A stretch of DNA of 44,858 bases from Prevotella sp. (GTDB taxonomy: Bacteria; Bacteroidota; Bacteroidia; Bacteroidales; Bacteroidaceae). A program made the position numbers and the translations under genes. The stretch is taken from NCBI GenBank assembly GCA_017545045.1, contig JAFYDA010000131.1, forward strand, positions 1 to 44,858, read 5' to 3'. Below, one piece after another: positions 40,362 to 44,858 of this stretch. The notes under the pieces are model-generated. The model made no database searches and was not told where the DNA came from. It saw only the letters and a program-made list of their open reading frames with translations. The first letter of the stretch is position 1; each line of letters begins with the position of its first letter.

Positions 40362-40835
40362 TTAGTACGATGTCAGGCTGACACCGATGTCGGTAATCCC
40401 GGGCAGTTCTTCGCTTCTCATCAGGTGGCGGATGCAGAAGTGCATGGAGTCTCCCTCGTTCACGCTGATGTCGGGTAGCGGGAAGCTGTATTGGTAAAGG
40501 CTGATACCCTTTCCGCCATTGTTGTCCTTGGCGTTGACGAGGTCGCATCGTAGCGTGTCGCGAAGGAAATAGTGGGAAGGGAATGTCGTCTGCTCAACAA
40601 CGATACAAAGGTTACGGTACGGATAGGATCCGGATGTCCGCAGCTCAATGTGGCGTTGCACGACAGCCCGCTGGCTAACAGGAGGAACGTAGAAATGCAG
40701 CGTGTATTCCCGTTCCCATCCGCTGACAGGTGTATGTTCGTAATGATGGAAAATCATCTTACGGTTGCAGCTGCTTGTCAGCAGAGCAACCGTAATAACA
40801 AGCAGCAGACCTATAAGATGATTAGTTCTTTTCAT
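40362..40835 (-). CDS. gldH: Gliding motility lipoprotein GldH
   Basis: The 157-residue lipoprotein (lipobox TSSC) has the GldH pattern of a beta-sandwich: WEREYTLHFYVPPV, YPYRNLCIVVEQTTFP, LRDTLRCDLVNAKDNNGGKG, LYQYSFPLPDISVNEGDS and a final GITDIGVSL. In Flavobacterium GldH is needed for gliding and associated secretion; in non-gliding Bacteroidales it is kept with an undefined envelope role. Its start overlaps the end of ricT by 14 bp. Confidence 0.88.
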   Translation of the reverse strand: MKRTNHLIGLLLVITVALLTSSCNRKMIFHHYEHTPVSGWEREYTLHFYVPPVSQRAVVQRHIELRTSGSYPYRNLCIVVEQTTFPSHYFLRDTLRCDLVNAKDNNGGKGISLYQYSFPLPDISVNEGDSMHFCIRHLMRSEELPGITDIGVSLTSY

Positions 40836-41940
40836 CTTTCTTCACCTGCTGGGGCTTTTTCTTCTTTTTCTTTTTCTTGGCCTTGTCGAAGCGGCTGATG
40901 TCTCCTGCCGCCAGGTCCACGTGCATTTTCTGAGGTTTCTGTTTGCCCCCTTCCTGCAGCGATTCCGGCTTCTCGCCACGACGGTTCATCTCGATAATCT
41001 GCTTGGCGCGTTCGGCCGTGATGGTCTCCACGTTGGCGGCCATGTTCTTGTCGGTGGAGTAGGTGACGAGTCCTGCCAGAATGTCGCTTTTGAAGAGGTA
41101 GTAGTCAGCATCCATCGTCTGCAGTATCACCTCGCGGCTCGGCAGCCTGCGGCCGGCCTCCACGTAATTGTCCACCTCGTAGTTCAGACAGCACTTCAGC
41201 TTTGCGCACATGCCTGCCAGCTTCTGCGGGTTCAGCGAGATGTCCTGGAAACGGGCGGCATTGGTCGACACGGATACGAAGTTCTTCATCCATGTGGCAC
41301 AGCACAGTTCACGACCGCAGGGACCCGTTCCGCCAATGCGTCCGGCCTCCTGGCGCGCACCTATCTGCTTCATCTCTATGCGCACGTGGAAGGCGTTTGC
41401 CAAGTCCTTGATAAGCTGTCGGAAATCAACGCGCTCGTCGGCAATGTAGTAGAAAATGGCTTTTTGGCCGTCGCCCTGATACTCCACGTCGCCAATCTTC
41501 ATGTCGAGCCCCAGACCCTTGGCTATCTCACGACTCTCAATCATCGTGTCGTGCTCGCGGGCTTTCGCTTCGCGGAACTTGTCCAAGTCCACCTGCCTCG
41601 CAATGCGATAAATGCGCTTGATGTCGTCGGCCGATTTCAGGTTGGCCTTCTTGATCTGCAGATTTACCAGGCGTCCCGTCAGCGTGACCACGCCGATGTC
41701 GTGTCCAGGATTGGCTTCCACGGCTACGATGTCGCCCTTCTTCAGCGGCAGGTTGTTCACGTTATGGTAATACCCCTTGCGGGTGTGCTTGAATTGCACC
41801 TCCACAAGATCTGTTGTCTGCTGGTTTCCTGGAACGTCGGCCAGCCAGTCGTATGTGTTCAGCTGACGATCCTGCCGACCTACTGCCAAATGGCAGAGTC
41901 CGCGGTCGCAACTCGTACGTATATCGTGCTTTTTTTCCAT
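40822..41940 (-). CDS. ricT: RicT/PSP1 family protein (YaaT-like)
   Basis: The 372-residue protein has the PSP1 domain with Cys motifs GRELCCATW and LAGMCAKLKCCLNYE, after TGPCG. In Bacillus, RicT (YaaT) with RicA and RicF forms a complex with iron-sulfur clusters that affects RNase Y and phosphorelay. No RicA/F is known in Bacteroidetes, so the role is open. A Lys-rich C-terminus (nine or more in a row) ends the protein. ATG 41940 is used, since upstream codons cover the -7 element. gldH follows with a 14-bp overlap. Confidence 0.87.
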   Translation of the reverse strand: MEKKHDIRTSCDRGLCHLAVGRQDRQLNTYDWLADVPGNQQTTDLVEVQFKHTRKGYYHNVNNLPLKKGDIVAVEANPGHDIGVVTLTGRLVNLQIKKANLKSADDIKRIYRIARQVDLDKFREAKAREHDTMIESREIAKGLGLDMKIGDVEYQGDGQKAIFYYIADERVDFRQLIKDLANAFHVRIEMKQIGARQEAGRIGGTGPCGRELCCATWMKNFVSVSTNAARFQDISLNPQKLAGMCAKLKCCLNYEVDNYVEAGRRLPSREVILQTMDADYYLFKSDILAGLVTYSTDKNMAANVETITAERAKQIIEMNRRGEKPESLQEGGKQKPQKMHVDLAAGDISRFDKAKKKKKKKKPQQVKKDEKN

Positions 41941-41948
41941 ATTCGCTG

Positions 41949-41977
41949 CAAAATTACGAATAATTTCCGACAATCAA
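41949..41977 (-). promoter_or_regulatory. ricT-gldH promoter
   Basis: Minus-strand TAATTTTG at 41949-41956 fits TAnnTTTG; TTG at 41975-41977 gives an 18-bp spacer. The -7 lies 8 bases before the ATG, so the leader would be very short or absent. Confidence 0.6.
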
Positions 41978-42086
41978 GACAAAAACGACGAAATCTTTTC
42001 AGCGTTTTTATTGCAAACAATACTTAATTGCCATCCCTTTTTGTTAATATTTGTCATTGCTGACCGTTTAAGCGAAACTTCCTTTG

Positions 42087-42094
42087 TATATTTG
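42087..42094 (+). promoter_or_regulatory. Cyclophilin gene promoter -7 element
   Basis: TATATTTG (TAnnTTTG) lies 18 bases before the ATG at 42113. No TTG at the standard distance was found. Confidence 0.6.
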
Positions 42095-42112
42095 AACCCT
42101 AAAACAGATTCT

Positions 42113-42796
42113 ATGTATAAGCTGTATATTCTGACGCTCGGCCTTCTGGCCACACTTCCTCTCTTTGGCCAGCGTAGCCAGGTGCTCTTAGAGACCACGG
42201 AGGGCAATATCCTGTTGGAGCTTTATGATGATACGCCCAAGCATCGCGATAATTTCCTGCGGTTGGTGGATGAACAGTTCTACGACTCGCTGCTGTTCCA
42301 TCGTGTCATCAAGAGCTTTATGATACAGTGTGGCGACCCCACCAGCCGCCATGCCGAACCAGGTATCCAGTTGGGCGAGGCCGACTCGGGCTATACACTT
42401 GAACCAGAGCTCTTTGCCGGCGACGGACGCCTGCTCCACCATCATAGCCGTGGCGCGTTGGCGATGGCACGCGAGGGCGACGATGTGAACCCCGAACGCC
42501 GCTCCAGTGGTTCACAGTTCTATATCGTATGGGGAAAAACCTTCTCCACCAAGGATATGGAATCCATCGGTGAGCGTCTCGACACCATGACCCAGCATCG
42601 TGTGACGATGACTCCCGACATGATGAACCTCTATCGTAAGACGGGCGGCTCTCCCCATCTTGACGGACAGTACACCGTGTTCGGAAAAGTCGTCGAGGGG
42701 CTTGACGTCGTCAAGCGCATCCAGCAGGTTTTCACCGACGACTACGACCGTCCCGTTGATGACGTCCGCATCATCCGTGCCCGCTTGGTGCGGTAG
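42113..42796 (+). CDS. Secreted cyclophilin-type peptidyl-prolyl isomerase
   Basis: From ATG 42113 the product has 227 residues: a signal peptide (YILTLGLLATLPLFGQ), then the cyclophilin fold with TTEGNILLELYDDTPKHRDN, FYDSLLFHRVIKSFMIQCGD, RGALAMAREGDDVNPERRSS, GSQFYIVWGKTFS and DGQYTVFGKVVEGLDVVKRI. The catalytic Arg and the QF motif are present. An insert of about 25 residues after FSTKDM separates the last strands. It acts in the periplasm on proline-containing client proteins. The longer frame to 42011 would skip the promoter and spoil the signal peptide. Confidence 0.92.
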   Translation: MYKLYILTLGLLATLPLFGQRSQVLLETTEGNILLELYDDTPKHRDNFLRLVDEQFYDSLLFHRVIKSFMIQCGDPTSRHAEPGIQLGEADSGYTLEPELFAGDGRLLHHHSRGALAMAREGDDVNPERRSSGSQFYIVWGKTFSTKDMESIGERLDTMTQHRVTMTPDMMNLYRKTGGSPHLDGQYTVFGKVVEGLDVVKRIQQVFTDDYDRPVDDVRIIRARLVR

Positions 42797-42825
42797 CCCT
42801 GTCATATTGATCAAAATCACAGGGA

Positions 42826-42951
42826 GCCTCCGCAGATTTCTGTAGCGCCTCCGTAGATTTCTGGGGAGCCTCCGCATTTTTGTCCCAGGCCGTGGGACAA
42901 AAATCCCAGGGCCTGGGAATTTTCCGTGGAGCCTCCACAGAATTAGAGACG
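42826..42951. repeat. Array of 21-bp units, locus 2
   Basis: Six consecutive units span 126 bp after the cyclophilin stop. Starts at 42826, 42847 and 42868 read GCCTCCG; the fourth (42889) reads GCCGTGGGACAAAAATCCC, the fifth holds CCTGGGAATTTTCC, the sixth (42931) GCCTCCACAGAATT. TGGGA recurs at 42893 and 42914. Spacing is 21 bp throughout. Unit 4 nearly repeats the units at 28112 and 28133, and unit 6 resembles 28150. Confidence 0.85.
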
Positions 42952-43096
42952 GAATCCGCGTCGTGCCCTGTCTCAGTAGGTTTCTTGAAATAACGGACGG
43001 TTTTTATGCGTAAACAGTGTTAATATCCTCAAATAAATGCGGGCTATTTGCAATATATAATAATACAAGGTAAAATTTTCCGAAGGATTGCTGCGA

Positions 43097-43246
43097 ATGT
43101 GCAAAACCGAGACGGACGACGTGAGGAAGATTCTGTTCCTACTGGCAGGGTCGGTAACAAGCGTGACGACCACTGGCCTTGACGAAATAGACCTGATAAT
43201 CGGCGAGTACGGGAAGACAGGCGACACCTGGACTGACGCCCAGTAA
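43097..43246 (+). CDS. Small ORF of 49 residues, unknown
   Basis: ATG to TAA gives a peptide beginning MCKTETDDVRKILFLLAG and ending GKTGDTWTDAQ. The GC-rich third positions resemble host genes more than the flanking AT-rich DNA, which is the only reason to list it. No ribosome site, promoter or family match is seen. It may be a real small gene or a coding remnant. Confidence 0.3.
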   Translation: MCKTETDDVRKILFLLAGSVTSVTTTGLDEIDLIIGEYGKTGDTWTDAQ

Positions 43247-43279
43247 AAGCCCGTGCGGACTGTCCGCAACAACAGAACG

Positions 43280-43310
43280 GCGGCGCATCCACATTAGTTG
43301 GGTGCGCCGC
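43280..43310. other. Strong GC-rich hairpin
   Basis: GCGGCGCATCC (43280-43290) and GGGTGCGCCGC (43300-43310) form an 11-bp stem with one T-G pair and a 9-nt loop. No T tract follows on either strand. The 15-bp palindrome TGCGGAC-T-GTCCGCA lies just upstream. A possible -7 box TAACTTTG (43317-43324, plus) follows 6 bp later. Confidence 0.55.
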
Positions 43311-43401
43311 TTCGTGTAACTTTGCGACAGAGGTTGCGAAGTTTTTCGCTTTGCTCAAGGAAACTCCTCCGTCTCGGAAGAAAAAAACAAACGCTTTTGT
43401 T

Positions 43402-43431
43402 TTGTTCTTCGCTCGACTTTTCGTAACTTTG
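43402..43431 (+). promoter_or_regulatory. Orphan rightward promoter
   Basis: TAACTTTG at 43424-43431 with TTG at 43402-43404 (19-bp spacer). It precedes the 50-codon frame 43459-43611, for which I see no family match and which may not be a gene. Confidence 0.55.
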
Positions 43432-43458
43432 GAAGAATTCTCAGCTTTTCTTTGTATA

Positions 43459-43611
43459 ATGGCAGTCTGGGAGATTGAGGAAAAACTGGGTTACGAATTG
43501 GCAACCGTACTCAATTCCACATTCTGCGATAAACTGCATCAAAGAACACCCGACGGTGAGCCACCAGCCATTTTATGGCTCATCATCAGGTGCAAAGTTA
43601 CGAATAAGTGA
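43459..43611 (+). CDS. Doubtful small ORF of 50 residues
   Basis: ATG frame starting MAVWEIEEKLGYELATVLNS, 27 bases after a complete promoter. It has no recognisable domain, and its last third overlaps an inverted repeat and an opposing promoter. Listed only because of the promoter. Confidence 0.2.
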   Translation: MAVWEIEEKLGYELATVLNSTFCDKLHQRTPDGEPPAILWLIIRCKVTNK

Positions 43612-43623
43612 GCAAAATACCAA
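43593..43623 (-). promoter_or_regulatory. Orphan leftward promoter
   Basis: Minus-strand TAACTTTG at 43593-43600 with TTG at 43621-43623, spacer exactly 20 bp. Just downstream the transcript would contain AGCCAT-AAA-ATGGCT (43566-43580) and only very short frames, so a small RNA or a decayed gene is possible. Confidence 0.6.
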
Positions 43624-43915
43624 ATTTATTTGAGTATTTTCGAACGTGAGTAACTTCGAGACATCGTCTCAAAGGTAATCATTCTTTTTGAAAGAACCAA
43701 ATCTATTCATTCCTTTTTTCCTCTGAGCTTGCTCAACCCTTTTGAACGCTTATGGAATGACTGTGGCATCTTTTGTGGCACCTGCCAGAAAAGTGCGTAT
43801 TAGGCTACGTCCTTCCGTCATTGGGATGTGCTGTCTTTTCTTCTTGTTCGTTATATATAACTATTGTCTTATAGATCAAAAGGCTTTTATGGCACTCCTC
43901 AATAAAGGCTATCTT
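43612..43915. other. Intergenic stretch without a supported gene
   Basis: AT-rich, with a small hairpin GAGAC-ATC-GTCTC at 43658-43670. A 71-codon plus frame (43742-43957) overlaps the end of the next gene and has no recognisable content. No insertion-sequence ends or att-like repeat could be shown. Confidence 0.5.
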
Positions 43916-44858
43916 CTAGTTCGGCAGAATATTAGACTTGCCCGCCTCGTCTGCTAACCTGTAGAAATCATAGCATAATTGGCTCTTCGTATCAATACTT
44001 GAAAAATCAACAGTATATCTCCCTTTGAACGTAACAGATTTGATGTTGTTAGTAGAGAACTGACCAACAAGATATTGAATACTCGAAATATCACCACGGA
44101 GAGAACGCTTGTCACTTCTCATAGAGACCAGACTCGTGGATAGTCTAAAACCTATGCCAAGCCAACTTTTATATATAGCCATTTTGCTTGAGGTTATTGT
44201 CTCTCCATTGGCCAATTCTAACTTCAAAGACATATTCTCTAAACCTTCTTCAGAAAGATTCTTCAAAATGCCATCAAAATCTGTTTCAGAAATAGCATGA
44301 AAATCAATATTCAGTGTTGGAGCAGCATTGTAATCTGTAGCAATACTGGTTTGCAATGAAACGAACTTTCCATCAATTATTTCCACTCCACACCATACTC
44401 GATGGACTTTCTTTTCGTCATTGAAATTATAATATGCCTTGCTGTTCCATTTTGCATAAGCCTTTTCTTTAGCCTTCTTAGTTCGCTCTTTAGCCCAGTC
44501 ATAAAAAACTGTTGAAGAATTACTTCCTGTATCAGCATCACCTATGGAATATGAGTAAGAACCATATTTGTCACAGATAAGATAATCACCATGCTTATTG
44601 AACTTCACAAATTTTGCCGTATGCGAGAAACTACGAATGGCAGATTCAACCTCATTTGGAATACGGCCACAATATCTTGTTCCATTAGAATAGCAAAACA
44701 CAGCACCGTCGCCACAAATGTTCACAGAATACAACTCTCCATAGTCATCGACATTTTCATCGTAAAAAGACTGATAGATGGAATTGTTACTCTTGAATCC
44801 ATCAGATGTTGTAATGGCATAAGTCCCACTCTCGTTAAATGATATTGACTTGAACTTG
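43916..44858 (-). CDS. Hypothetical repeat-containing protein, 5' end outside window
   Basis: The minus frame is open from the window edge to a TAA, 313 residues visible. The N-terminal part shows a loose repeat of FN..G.Y.I.....G.YS type (ISFNESGTYAITTSDGFKSN; VNICGDGAVFCYSNGTRYCG; VKFNKHGDYLICDKYGSYSY), suggestive of a beta-propeller or similar repeat fold. After a Lys-rich segment (KERTKKAKEKAYAKW) a separate domain follows, with VEIIDGKFVSLQTS, LNIDFHAISETDFDGILKNL and VTFKGRYTVDFSSIDTKSQL. Base composition is clearly AT-richer than the rest of the window, hinting at transfer. Function unknown. Confidence 0.7.
   Translation of the reverse strand, partial: KFKSISFNESGTYAITTSDGFKSNNSIYQSFYDENVDDYGELYSVNICGDGAVFCYSNGTRYCGRIPNEVESAIRSFSHTAKFVKFNKHGDYLICDKYGSYSYSIGDADTGSNSSTVFYDWAKERTKKAKEKAYAKWNSKAYYNFNDEKKVHRVWCGVEIIDGKFVSLQTSIATDYNAAPTLNIDFHAISETDFDGILKNLSEEGLENMSLKLELANGETITSSKMAIYKSWLGIGFRLSTSLVSMRSDKRSLRGDISSIQYLVGQFSTNNIKSVTFKGRYTVDFSSIDTKSQLCYDFYRLADEAGKSNILPN

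Noticed and set aside
40921-42027. 368-codon plus frame opposite ricT
   Set aside because: RicT Cys motifs establish the minus strand; the plus frame has no recognisable content.
42011-42112. N-terminal extension of the cyclophilin
   Set aside because: It spans the promoter and would bury the signal peptide.
43742-43957. 71-codon plus frame, considered as an integrase start
   Set aside because: No integrase motif or conserved N-terminus could be matched, and it overlaps the neighbouring gene.

Overview
The window looks like a chromosome segment of a Bacteroidales bacterium, most likely Prevotellaceae. Evidence: a PorP-GldKLMN type IX secretion (T9SS) operon, GldH, the order rpsU-xerC-hpf-tRNA(Thr-Tyr-Gly), Bacteroidetes-type promoters (TTG, about 20 bp, TAnnTTTG) before many genes, near absence of Shine-Dalgarno sequences, and a T9SS C-terminal-domain remnant. 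No rRNA, CRISPR array, complete insertion sequence or prophage was seen.

Layout. 1-1911 (minus strand): translation block rpsU-xerC-hpf-tRNA-Thr-tRNA-Tyr-tRNA-Gly (the last cut by the edge). 1997-8663: a MoxR/DUF58 membrane cluster; six overlapping minus-strand genes (SpoIIM-like, multi-pass protein, DUF4129, DUF4350, MoxR, DUF58) diverge from an RDD protein across an 82-bp region whose ends, including both start codons, are a perfect inverted repeat. 8666-11522: large aminopeptidase P and malate dehydrogenase with a clear terminator between them. 11523-12760: gene-poor scar region with a T9SS-domain remnant, hairpin arrays, an orphan promoter and a broken DUF4160-like gene ahead of fhs. 12761-14437: formate-tetrahydrofolate ligase. 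14440-19082 (minus): a three-gene operon encoding an exported HExxH zinc-protease lipoprotein, aminopeptidase P and 4-hydroxyproline dehydratase (HypD), which reads as a route from proline/hydroxyproline-rich peptides to pyrroline-5-carboxylate. 19208-25799: PorP, GldK, GldL, GldM, GldN and a small outer-membrane barrel. 25808-28027: PriA. 28275-33886: two tandem, overlapping sensor kinases with periplasmic solute-binding domains and no response regulator in view. 33987-40321: a free-standing IMP cyclohydrolase domain followed by the rod-shape operon mreB-mreC-mreD-mrdA-rodA. 40362-42796: gldH and ricT (minus) and a secreted cyclophilin. 42797-44858: accessory region with a 21-bp repeat array, hairpins, orphan promoters, doubtful small ORFs and an AT-rich gene running off the window.

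The most interesting points are the putative hydroxyproline-peptide operon, the 21-bp-period palindromic repeat family shared by two intergenic sites about 15 kb apart, the IMP cyclohydrolase lacking its transformylase half, the orphan tandem kinases, the inverted repeat spanning two start codons, and the heptamer repeats at the gldL/gldM junction.
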